A DNA stretch of 7,313 nucleotides from Paludibacteraceae bacterium (GTDB lineage Bacteria; Bacteroidota; Bacteroidia; Bacteroidales; Paludibacteraceae): positions 1 through 7,313 of the forward strand of contig JAFPLG010000172.1 in the NCBI GenBank assembly GCA_017402895.1, given 5' to 3'. Within the stretch, counting starts at the first letter, position 1, and every line of letters begins with the position of its first letter. The position numbers and the translations under genes are program-made. The notes under the pieces are model-generated. The model did no database searches and was not told where the DNA came from. It saw only the letters and a list, made by a program, of their open reading frames with translations. Positions 1-6,260 of this stretch are shown piece by piece.

Positions 1-312
1 TACGGCGCACGTGCTATCGACGAGGTCTTCTTCCTCGAGGATTTCCTCGCGTTGGAGAAGGAGTTCCCCAACTTCCATTTTCACCTCGCGTTGGACCGTC
101 CGGACCCGAAGGCAGACCAACTGGGTGTAAAATACACCCCGGGCTTTATCGCTCCGGTAATGGGAGATACGTATCTGAAACAACACGAATCACCAGAAGA
201 TATCGAGTACTATCTCTGCGGTCCTCCTATGATGGCCAAGACTGTGCTAGATCTACTCCACTCGCTGGGTGTGGATGATCAAGACATTCGGTTCGATAAT
301 TTTGGAGGATAA
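1..312 (+). CDS. nqrF: Na+-translocating NADH:quinone reductase subunit F, C-terminal part (5' truncated by window)
   Basis: The reading frame is open from base 1 to the TAA at 310-312 and gives the last 103 residues of NqrF. NqrF is the membrane-anchored flavoprotein of the Na+-NQR complex; it takes electrons from NADH through FAD and a 2Fe-2S centre and passes them inward while Na+ is pumped out. Only the end of the ferredoxin-reductase-like NAD-binding domain is present. Recognition features are the stretch YGARAIDEVFFLEDF at the window edge, HLALDRPDP, VKYTPGF, and the nucleotide-binding motif EYYLCGPPMM (near residues 71-80 of the fragment), ending in RFDNFGG. The order and wording match Bacteroidetes NqrF closely. 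In most genomes nqrF is the last gene of nqrABCDEF, which agrees with the terminator that follows at 332-369. The 2Fe-2S domain, the FAD domain and the N-terminal membrane helix lie outside the window. Confidence 0.95.
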   Translation, partial: YGARAIDEVFFLEDFLALEKEFPNFHFHLALDRPDPKADQLGVKYTPGFIAPVMGDTYLKQHESPEDIEYYLCGPPMMAKTVLDLLHSLGVDDQDIRFDNFGG

Positions 313-331
313 TCCAAAGGATTTAAATAGG

Positions 332-369
332 AATAGGAGTGCTCTTCGGAGTGCTCCTATTTCTTTTTT
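332..369 (+). terminator. Intrinsic terminator of the nqr operon
   Basis: A 13-bp stem is formed by AATAGGAGTGCTC (332-344) and GAGTGCTCCTATT (349-361). All positions pair if two adjacent G-T wobbles are allowed in the middle. The loop is TTCG closed by a C-G pair, the exceptionally stable cUUCGg tetraloop. A T-rich tract (TCTTTTTT, 362-369) follows directly. It begins 20 nt after the nqrF stop codon, so it very likely ends the nqr transcript. On the opposite strand there is no comparable T-tract, so it should act in one direction. Confidence 0.93.
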
Positions 370-386
370 ACAATTACAAATTGTAA
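368..386. repeat. Short perfect inverted repeat overlapping the terminator T-tract
   Basis: TTACAAT (368-374) and ATTGTAA (380-386) are perfect inverted repeats of 7 bp separated by TACAA. The element lies about 38 bp upstream of the -33 box of the predicted promoter at 424, a position where an activator or repressor dimer could bind. A/T-rich palindromes of this size also arise by chance and no regulator gene is adjacent, so a role as an operator is only a possibility. Confidence 0.35.
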
Positions 387-423
387 CCTCCGATAGCAAT
401 CGCGCATTTTTTCACCATTTTTA

Positions 424-455
424 TTTGCCCATATCAGATATTTGTAGTAATTTTG
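424..455 (+). promoter_or_regulatory. Bacteroidetes-type promoter for the isomerase-transporter-porin operon
   Basis: TTTG (424-427) and TAATTTTG (448-455) match the -33 (TTTG) and -7 (TAnnTTTG) elements recognised by the primary sigma factor of Bacteroidetes, with a 20-bp spacer inside the known 19-21 bp range. All fixed positions match. Transcription should start a few bases after 455, roughly 459-463, leaving a leader of about 70 nt before the ATG at 532. It is the only convincing promoter I see in the window and would serve at least the genes from 532 to 6260. Confidence 0.8.
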
Positions 456-468
456 TGGCTGATTTGGG

Positions 469-490
469 AGCCGATACTTTGGTATCGGCT
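469..490 (+). promoter_or_regulatory. Perfect 9-bp inverted repeat just after the predicted transcription start (operator or leader hairpin)
   Basis: AGCCGATAC (469-477) and GTATCGGCT (482-490) are perfect inverted repeats around the 4-base centre TTTG. The element lies about 14 bp downstream of the -7 box, in the first part of the predicted leader. As DNA it looks like a repressor operator that would block initiation or early elongation. As RNA it would fold into a stable stem-loop at the 5' end of the message. No T-tract follows, so it is not a terminator. The sequence alone cannot separate the two readings. Confidence 0.6.
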
Positions 491-492
491 GC

Positions 493-512
493 AATTGTGC
501 TCAATCACAATT
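493..512 (+). promoter_or_regulatory. Second leader stem-loop
   Basis: AATTGTG (493-499) and CACAATT (506-512) pair perfectly around CTCAAT. The stem begins two bases after the first hairpin and ends 19 nt before the ATG at 532. Together the two stems occupy most of the predicted 5' leader and leave only the A-rich stretch before the start codon single-stranded. It may protect the 5' end or set access to the start. It is A/T-rich and weaker than the first stem. Confidence 0.45.
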
Positions 513-531
513 AACACAAAATACTATATTT

Positions 532-1032
532 ATGAGACCTATTAATGAATTAACTATCGCGCTGGCAAGCGACCACGCTGGTTTCGGACTGAAATCCATG
601 ATCCAACTTTACCTCGAGCGCGAAGGTGCCAAGGTGGTTGATTTCGGTTGCCACTCAATGGACAACTGCGACTTCCCTGACTTCGCCCACCCTATGGCTA
701 CGGCCGTGGAGAAAGGCGAGTGTGACCTCGGTATCGGCTTCTGCTTCACCGGCAACGGTATGTGCATGGCCACCAACACCCATCCGCATGTACGCGCTAC
801 GATCTGTTGGGAACCCCGTATGGCGGAGAACGCACGCCGTTTCTTCGACGCTAACGTTCTCTGTCTGCCTGCAGGCTATGTAGCTCCGGACAAGGCGCTC
901 GACATCATCCACAAGTTTGTGACCACCGTTTACGAAGGCGGCGAACGCTACGAGCGTCGCATCCACCACCTGGCTAATCCCAATGACTACCGCATCGAAA
1001 AAGGCGAGTGGATTTTGGTGAAAGAAAATTGA
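532..1032 (+). CDS. rpiB: RpiB/LacAB-family sugar-phosphate isomerase, divergent
   Basis: The 166-residue product belongs to the RpiB/LacA/LacB family of cytosolic aldose-ketose phosphate isomerases; RpiB interconverts ribose 5-phosphate and ribulose 5-phosphate in the pentose phosphate pathway. Family features are IALASDHAGFGLK with the D14-H15 phosphate/ring-binding pair, DFPDFAHPMA (47-56), the catalytic cysteine C71 with the following TGNG anion loop (73-76), RATICW (88-93), DANVLCL (106-112) and EGGERYERR (135-143). Three things are odd. The Gly that normally follows the cysteine is F72. The His-Asn pair normally preceding DANV is F104-F105, and that His is assigned to ring opening in the family. 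There is also a tail of about 20 residues beyond the usual length near 145. The substrate may therefore not be ribose 5-phosphate. The start at 532 fits the SDHAG spacing and the promoter. The stop TGA is formed inside the heptad array at 1024-1058. Confidence 0.85.
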   Translation: MRPINELTIALASDHAGFGLKSMIQLYLEREGAKVVDFGCHSMDNCDFPDFAHPMATAVEKGECDLGIGFCFTGNGMCMATNTHPHVRATICWEPRMAENARRFFDANVLCLPAGYVAPDKALDIIHKFVTTVYEGGERYERRIHHLANPNDYRIEKGEWILVKEN

Positions 1033-1058
1033 AAATTGAAAGATGAAAATTGAAAGAT
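1024..1058. repeat. Heptanucleotide tandem array 1 (GAAAATT-type), at the rpiB stop codon
   Basis: Five 7-nt units run from 1024 to 1058: three are GAAAATT (1024, 1031, 1045) and two are GAAAGAT (1038, 1052). The array covers the last codons of rpiB, and its stop TGA (1030-1032) straddles the junction of units 1 and 2. It fills almost the whole 27-nt gap before the ATG at 1060. The fixed 7-nt period links it to the six other arrays in the window. Confidence 0.85.
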
Positions 1059-1059
1059 T

Positions 1060-2520
1060 ATGAATAATCTTAATGTAAAATTGCATATTCTTGCACCGCT
1101 CACAGCGCTGGTGGTGCTCTTCTTGTGGTTTATGCCGACCGAATGGTTCGGTATTGAGGGGCTGACAATTGTTCAGCAGCGCACGATTGCTATCTTTGCT
1201 TATGCAGCCCTCATGTGGATGTTCGAGATCATTCCTGCTTGGGCCACCTCTGTCACGACGATTGTGCTCCTCTTGCTGGCCGTGTCCAACAAGGGATTCG
1301 TCACCGCAGAGACCTCTATCGATCCGGAGACGGGCGAGAAAGTAGTCACCTATCTCCAGGGTTCCGTGGTTGATTTCAAGGCCATCATGGCTTCGTTTGC
1401 CGACCCGATCATCATGCTTTTCTTGGGTGGTTTCGTGCTGGCTATCGCAGCCAGCAAAGTGGGTCTGGACGTCGTCCTGGCACGTGTCATGTTGAAGCCC
1501 TTCGGCACCAATCCAAAATGGGTATTGCTGGGCTTCCTCACGCTCATTAGCGTCATGTCTATGTTCATGTCCAATACCGCCACAGCCGCTATGATGCTGG
1601 CCTTCTTGGCTCCTGTGCTTCGTACGTTGCCTGCCGACGGTGGTGGACGTGTTAGTCTTGCGATGGCTATTCCTATTGCTGCTAATATCGGTGGACTGGG
1701 CACGCCTATCGGTACGCCTCCTAATGCTATCGCTATCGGTCAGTTGGCATCTATGGAAGATCCGGTAAACATCGGTTTCGGCGCATGGATGATTCGTTTT
1801 GTGCCGGTAGTGATTATCATGATTCTGTTCGCTTGGTGGTTGCTCCAGTTCCTCTTCCCCTTCAAGGCCAAGGACGTGAAGATTGTTATCCAACCGGACG
1901 AGCATCATACCATCGGTTGGGAGTTCTGGGTAGTAACCGTTACGTTTATCGCTACGATCCTCCTCTGGATGACGGGTGAGCTCACTCACCTCAACTCGAA
2001 TGTCGTAGCCCTGATTCCGTTTGCAGTTTTCGCCCTTGTAGGTATCTTCAAACGCGATGATTTCGCGAAGATCGACTGGCACGTACTTTGGATGGTAGCC
2101 GGTGGTTTTGCTATCGGTACGGCTCTGAACAAGACCGGACTGGCAGCAGCACTCGTCGAGGCTATTCCGTTCGGTAGCTGGTCGGCCATCGTTGTACTCA
2201 TCGCAGCCGGTCTGCTGGGATGGTTGCTCAGTAACTTCATCGCCAACTCGTCAGCTGCGAACTTGCTCGTGCCGATCCTGGCTGTAGTAGGAACCGCCAT
2301 GAGTGAGCAACTCGGTGCTTTCGGAGGCGTGACCACGCTGCTTGTCTGCGTTGCTGCCAGCACTTCGTTCGCTATGTTGCTGCCGATCTCTACCCCGCCG
2401 AATGCTATCGCTTGTTCGACCGGTTTGATTGAAACAAAAGATATGACCAAAGTAGGACTGATCGTCGGCCTCGTAGGTATTGCACTGGCTTATGCAGTCA
2501 TCATGCTATTCCCGTTCTAA
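1060..2520 (+). CDS. DASS/SLC13-family Na+-coupled anion (probably dicarboxylate) symporter
   Basis: The 486-residue inner-membrane protein has many hydrophobic helices and the paired signatures of the divalent anion:Na+ symporter family (VcINDY, SdcS, human NaDC/NaCT). The first half carries FMSNTATAAMM with the SNT motif at 171-173 and GTPIGTPPNA at 214-223. The second half carries NFIANSSAANLL at 392-403 and LPISTPPNAIA at 441-451. In this family the two SNT loops and the two TPPN segments bind Na+ and the substrate carboxylates, so an Na+-driven uptake of succinate, malate, fumarate or a similar anion is the best guess. The second motif reads ANS (395-397) instead of SNT, which touches the Na2/substrate loop and may change specificity. 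The TAA at 2518-2520 is directly followed by the next start, indicating translational coupling. Na+ pumping by the upstream NQR could supply its driving force. Confidence 0.92.
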   Translation: MNNLNVKLHILAPLTALVVLFLWFMPTEWFGIEGLTIVQQRTIAIFAYAALMWMFEIIPAWATSVTTIVLLLLAVSNKGFVTAETSIDPETGEKVVTYLQGSVVDFKAIMASFADPIIMLFLGGFVLAIAASKVGLDVVLARVMLKPFGTNPKWVLLGFLTLISVMSMFMSNTATAAMMLAFLAPVLRTLPADGGGRVSLAMAIPIAANIGGLGTPIGTPPNAIAIGQLASMEDPVNIGFGAWMIRFVPVVIIMILFAWWLLQFLFPFKAKDVKIVIQPDEHHTIGWEFWVVTVTFIATILLWMTGELTHLNSNVVALIPFAVFALVGIFKRDDFAKIDWHVLWMVAGGFAIGTALNKTGLAAALVEAIPFGSWSAIVVLIAAGLLGWLLSNFIANSSAANLLVPILAVVGTAMSEQLGAFGGVTTLLVCVAASTSFAMLLPISTPPNAIACSTGLIETKDMTKVGLIVGLVGIALAYAVIMLFPF

Positions 2521-4185
2521 ATGGATTGGTTGCATAGTTTATTCTTTGGGACAGGTGTAGCACACTCGATTTGCGTGCTGGCCTTTGTCATCGCTATAGG
2601 TATATTCCTTGGAGCTAAACTCAAGTTCCGAGGAATTACCTTAGGCATCACATGGATTCTCTTCTGCGCGATTGCATGCAGTCATTTCGGTATGACGCTG
2701 CATCCGCAGGTCGAGTCGTTTGCCAAGGACTTCGGCCTAATACTCTTTGTCTATTCTATAGGCTTGCAGGTTGGTCCGAGTTTCTTCTCGTCGTTTGGCA
2801 AAGGCGGCATTCGTCTGAACATGCTGGCAGCGAGCATCGTGCTGTTAGGCTGTGTGACAGCCTATTTGATTCATGTGATCAGCGGCGAAGATATCGCCAC
2901 GATGACGGGTGTACTGTTCGGTGCGGTGACCAATACGCCCGGTCTGGGTGCCGCACAACAGACCTACCAGGACCTGACAGGCGCCGCTAATCCAGACATC
3001 GCCAGCGGTTACGCCATCGCTTACCCGCTCGGTGTCGTGGGAATCATCTTCTCGCTCTTGCTCGTACGTTGGATCTTCCGCATCAAACTGGAGAAAGAGG
3101 AAGAGCAGGTGAAAGCCGAGAAAGGCGAACAACAGCAGATTGAGCATCTGGATATCACGCTGATGAATCCCCAGGTGGACGGCATCCGCGTACGTGATTT
3201 GAAATTGCTCACACATGTGGACTTGGTCGTAACGCGCATCATTGACAAGAGCGGTAACGAATATATGCCCGATGCCGATACGGTGCTGCATGTTGATGAC
3301 AAAGTGCGTTTTGTGGGTGACCGAAAGAATGAGAAGACCGTCCTTCTTCTGGGCCCCAAGACCGATGTCAAATGGGAAGCCGAAGAGAAAAACGTGCATC
3401 TGGTCAGCCGACATATCATCATCACCAAATCCAAATACAATGGCAAACGCATCGCCGATCTAAAAATACGCGAGGCGTTCAACATCACTATCTCGCGTGT
3501 TCGCCGTGCCGGTATTGAACTGTTGGCCACTCCCGATTTGCGTTTGCAGTTAGGTGATCGCCTGACGGCCGTCGGCGAAGCCGAGGCGATGGAGCGCATA
3601 GCCAATGCTTTCGGCAACTCCTCCAAGAAACTGGATGCACCAAACCTCGCATCGCTCTTCTTTGGCATCTTACTGGGTGTAGCATTGGGTTCGCTGCCTA
3701 TCATGTTACCCGGACTCGGACAACCGTTTAAATTGGGTATTGCAGGCGGCTCGCTTATCGTAGCTATTCTCATCGGTGCTTTCGGACCGAAATATCATCT
3801 GGTGACCTATACCACCTCTTCCGCCAATCTCATGATTCGTGAGATAGGTATAGCGCTCTTCCTCGCTGCCGTAGGTTTCGGAGCAGGACAGAGCTTTATC
3901 CCTACCCTCGTAGATGGCGGATATGTTTGGATAGGCTACGGCGTACTCATCACACTGCTGCCCTTGCTGCTAATCGGAAGTATCGGTCGCCTATGGATGA
4001 AACTGGATTATTTCACGCTCATGGGTTTGATGGCCGGTTCTACGACAGATCCGCCTGCACTGGCCTATGCCACCGGTCAGTCCTCCCTCAACGATCGTGC
4101 AGCCGTAGCGTATTCCACCGTCTACCCGCTGACGATGTTCCTGCGTGTTCTGACAGGACAATTAATGATTTTATTATTCTTATAA
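2521..4185 (+). CDS. AspT/YidE-family (AAEx) carrier with two TrkA-C domains
   Basis: The 554-residue protein has the layout of the aspartate:alanine exchanger family (AspT, YidE, YbjL, corynebacterial SucE): a membrane half, two cytosolic TrkA-C (RCK_C) domains, and a second membrane half. The membrane halves are related. VLFGAVTNTPGLGAA (131-145) corresponds to LMAGSTTDPPALAYA (503-517), and YPLG (168-171) corresponds to YPLT (535-538). After a charged linker rich in Lys, Glu and Gln (189-208), the TrkA-C domains span roughly 209-285 and 290-367. Length matches the family (about 550). Characterised members exchange aspartate for alanine or export succinate; the substrate here is unknown. 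The ATG follows the DASS stop codon with no gap, so the two carriers are probably made together. The TrkA-C domains suggest control by a small cytosolic ligand. Confidence 0.9.
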   Translation: MDWLHSLFFGTGVAHSICVLAFVIAIGIFLGAKLKFRGITLGITWILFCAIACSHFGMTLHPQVESFAKDFGLILFVYSIGLQVGPSFFSSFGKGGIRLNMLAASIVLLGCVTAYLIHVISGEDIATMTGVLFGAVTNTPGLGAAQQTYQDLTGAANPDIASGYAIAYPLGVVGIIFSLLLVRWIFRIKLEKEEEQVKAEKGEQQQIEHLDITLMNPQVDGIRVRDLKLLTHVDLVVTRIIDKSGNEYMPDADTVLHVDDKVRFVGDRKNEKTVLLLGPKTDVKWEAEEKNVHLVSRHIIITKSKYNGKRIADLKIREAFNITISRVRRAGIELLATPDLRLQLGDRLTAVGEAEAMERIANAFGNSSKKLDAPNLASLFFGILLGVALGSLPIMLPGLGQPFKLGIAGGSLIVAILIGAFGPKYHLVTYTTSSANLMIREIGIALFLAAVGFGAGQSFIPTLVDGGYVWIGYGVLITLLPLLLIGSIGRLWMKLDYFTLMGLMAGSTTDPPALAYATGQSSLNDRAAVAYSTVYPLTMFLRVLTGQLMILLFL

Positions 4186-4188
4186 TAT

Positions 4189-5631
4189 ATGAAAAGAAAC
4201 ATTGTTATCCTTGCTCTCTGCTCCTTGATCCTTATTCCTGCCTACGCACAGGATTCCGTCAAGGTAGCCAAGCAAGAGAAGAAAGAAGCAGTGAAGAGCC
4301 ATCTCAAGCAGCACTTCAAGCCTTACGGATTCATCCGTAACTATTTCACGTACGACAGCCGTGAGAGTTGGTCGGGTACAGCCGATCTGTACAACTATCA
4401 ACCGAAAGATCAAAAGCTGAACGACTACGGTGATGACCTGAATGCCGAGTCCACCTTCCGTTTCCTCTCGCTCACCACGCGTCTGGGACTCAATATCGTC
4501 GATTATAAATGGCGCGGCACGGAGTTTGGCGGTAAGATCGAAGCCGACTTCTATGCCGGTCTGAGCACCAAAACCTCGTCCGTCGACAGCAAGATCAAAG
4601 AGACGCACGCCGTGAGTGGTGTAGCCCAGTTCCGTCTGCGTCAGGCCTATCTCACGCTCGGCTGGGACAGCCTGAAGATGCTGGGGGGCAAGGATTATGC
4701 TCGCGTAGATCTGACCATTGGTCAGACATGGCACCCGATGGCAGCCGACCTGTGCGATGCTATCGCGCTCAACAGCGGTGCACCCTTCGGTCCGTTCAAC
4801 CGCTCTCCGCAAGTAAAGATGGATGCACGCCTTGGCAAATACGTTACGCTGACGGCTGCCGGCCTATGGCAGATGCAGTACCTCTCTATCGGTCCGGGCA
4901 ACCTCCAATCCGCTGAGTATATGCTCTATGGCAAGACACCGGAGGCCTATCTCGGTCTGAGTGTCCATACCAACGGTTTCCTCATGCGTGCCGGTGCCGA
5001 CGTGCTGAGTATCAAACCGCGTCATCAAGGTACGGTAGCCGATGCCACGCTGGGCAAGGATGTGACCGTCCATGTCAACGACCGTATCACCACCGCATCG
5101 CCCTTCCTCTACCTCCAGTATAAGAAAGGGGATTTCTCGCTCAAGGCCAAGACCATCTTTGCCGAGTCGGGCGAGCACATGAATATGTACGGCGGTTATG
5201 GCGTCAAGGCTAAGAATGCAGACGGTTCGTACGAATACACGCCTATCCGTCATAGCACGTCGTGGGTGAGCCTCGTCTATGGTGGTAAGGTAGGTGCCCA
5301 GGAAGAGAAGCACCCGCAGAAGCTCCAGGGCATCCTCTTTGCCGGCTATGTGAAGAACTTCGGAACCAAAGAGGCATTGATGGACCTCAATGGCGACGGC
5401 AAGTATACCAACGCGGAGCTCTTCACTCCTCGTTCTTCGGCAATGAACCAGATGTATCGCCTATCGCCCACCCTGCTCTATACCGTAGGTAAGTTCCAAC
5501 TCGGACTGGAGTACGAGCTCACCTCCGTGCAGTATGGTGACGGCGTGCTTGATGACCATGGTCTATCGAAAAACGGACTCCACTGGGTGAGCAACCATCG
5601 TGTACAACTCATGACCAAGTACAACTTCTGA
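4189..5631 (+). CDS. Outer-membrane beta-barrel protein (putative porin)
   Basis: The 480-residue product starts with a clear signal peptide, MKRNIVILALCSLILIPAYA, with cleavage expected between A20 and Q21. After a short Lys/Glu-rich mature N-terminus it shows alternating amphipathic strands rich in Tyr, Gly and aromatic girdle residues, as in FKPYGFIRNYFTYDSR (43-58), FRLRQAYLTLGW (148-159) and FLYLQYKKGDFSLKAKTIF (306-324). It ends in ...VQLMTKYNF with the C-terminal Phe typical of barrels inserted by BamA. I recognise the architecture but not a named subfamily; Bacteroidetes genomes often place such barrels beside transporters. A perfect EF-hand-like loop, DLNGDGKYTNAE (399-410), probably lies in an extracellular loop. 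It starts 3 nt after the AspT-like gene and overlaps the next gene by 1 nt, so it likely supplies the outer-membrane step for the same solute. Confidence 0.83.
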   Translation: MKRNIVILALCSLILIPAYAQDSVKVAKQEKKEAVKSHLKQHFKPYGFIRNYFTYDSRESWSGTADLYNYQPKDQKLNDYGDDLNAESTFRFLSLTTRLGLNIVDYKWRGTEFGGKIEADFYAGLSTKTSSVDSKIKETHAVSGVAQFRLRQAYLTLGWDSLKMLGGKDYARVDLTIGQTWHPMAADLCDAIALNSGAPFGPFNRSPQVKMDARLGKYVTLTAAGLWQMQYLSIGPGNLQSAEYMLYGKTPEAYLGLSVHTNGFLMRAGADVLSIKPRHQGTVADATLGKDVTVHVNDRITTASPFLYLQYKKGDFSLKAKTIFAESGEHMNMYGGYGVKAKNADGSYEYTPIRHSTSWVSLVYGGKVGAQEEKHPQKLQGILFAGYVKNFGTKEALMDLNGDGKYTNAELFTPRSSAMNQMYRLSPTLLYTVGKFQLGLEYELTSVQYGDGVLDDHGLSKNGLHWVSNHRVQLMTKYNF

Positions 5632-6260
5632 TGAGCCGAGAAGAGACTGCCAATACCTGGACACACCTCGTGCCCGCTGTCTTGACCTTGCTGATTGCAT
5701 GGCCACTACTGAGGCTGTCTCTCAATCATCAATCATCAATCATAAATCTTCAATCATTAGGAACATCCCTGTTTATCATGGGGATGCTTCTAATGTTCAC
5801 TTCCTCTACGATCTACCATGCCGTGACTGATCCTGTCCACAAGGCTCGCTTGCGCGTCTTCGACCATATATCTATCTACGTCATGATAGCCGGCAGTTAT
5901 TCGCCGATATGCCTCTCGGTTCTCGGCGGATGGGTTGGATGGAGTGTGTTTGGTTTTCTCTGGGCATGCGTCATTGCCGGCATCGTCGGCAAGACTATCG
6001 CACTGGGACGCCATCCGCGACTCTCGCTCGCACTCTACCTGGCTATGGGTTGGACGGCACTGGTGGTTATCTGGCCCATGTGGACCGGCATGCCACATGC
6101 TGCGTTCTGGTGGATCATCGCCGAAGGCGTGTTTTATACCGTAGGTTCCTACTTCTTCAACCATGACGAAGAGCACGCCTTCTACCACGCCATATGGCAT
6201 GTATTCATCACCCTGGGTGCCCTCAGCCACATCATCGCCCTCTGGATTATCTTGAAATGA
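5631..6260 (+). CDS. trhA: Hemolysin III / TrhA-type PAQR-family membrane protein
   Basis: The 209-residue protein has about seven hydrophobic segments and the histidine pattern of the bacterial hemolysin III branch of the PAQR superfamily: E5, N8 and TH (11-12) near the N-terminus, SSTIYH (58-63, SxxxH), FDHISIYVMIAGSYSP (77-92), and HAIWH (186-190, HxxxH) with H200. In PAQR receptors the equivalent His residues hold a zinc ion in a hydrolase-like centre. Bacterial members have been linked to membrane fluidity, and the hemolysin name is historical. The start ATG overlaps the porin stop (TGATG), indicating coupled translation. The loop between the first two helices (about residues 31-43) is encoded by heptad array 5722-5756. 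The stop TGA (6258-6260) runs into another array. Its link to the transport genes is unclear. Confidence 0.87.
   Translation: MSREETANTWTHLVPAVLTLLIAWPLLRLSLNHQSSIINLQSLGTSLFIMGMLLMFTSSTIYHAVTDPVHKARLRVFDHISIYVMIAGSYSPICLSVLGGWVGWSVFGFLWACVIAGIVGKTIALGRHPRLSLALYLAMGWTALVVIWPMWTGMPHAAFWWIIAEGVFYTVGSYFFNHDEEHAFYHAIWHVFITLGALSHIIALWIILK
5722..5756. repeat. Heptanucleotide tandem array 2 (TCAATCA-type) inside the TrhA-like gene
   Basis: Five 7-nt units fill 5722-5756. Four are exactly TCAATCA (starting 5722, 5729, 5736 and 5750) and one is TAAATCT (5743). The array encodes residues around 31-42 (NHQSSIINLQS), a polar stretch between two hydrophobic helices where family members vary. It is the least degenerate array in the window and stands out from the surrounding G/C-richer codons. 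Confidence 0.9.

Noticed and set aside
301..318. Small stem TTTGG/CCAAA around the nqrF stop codon
   Set aside because: Five weak pairs with an 8-nt loop, overshadowed by the strong terminator a few bases later; no separate role can be supported.
269..514. An 81-codon open frame over the nqrF end and the intergenic gap
   Set aside because: It starts inside nqrF out of frame and crosses the terminator, the promoter and the leader hairpins. The product has no family resemblance.
655..2082. A 475-codon open frame on the minus strand across rpiB and the DASS gene
   Set aside because: It is antisense to two well-supported genes with clear family motifs. Its translation is low-complexity and rich in His, Arg, Asp and Glu, with no recognisable domain, as expected from a shadow of biased codons.
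3087..3144. Possible heptad array in the Lys/Glu/Gln-rich linker of the AspT-like gene
   Set aside because: The purine-rich codons look repetitive, but no constant 7-nt period can be followed through them; codon choice for a charged linker explains it.
3021..3773. Long minus-strand open frames within the AspT-like gene
   Set aside because: They lie opposite a complete 554-codon gene with paired family motifs. Their products are Ser/Arg-rich without motifs, and no promoter or start context supports them.
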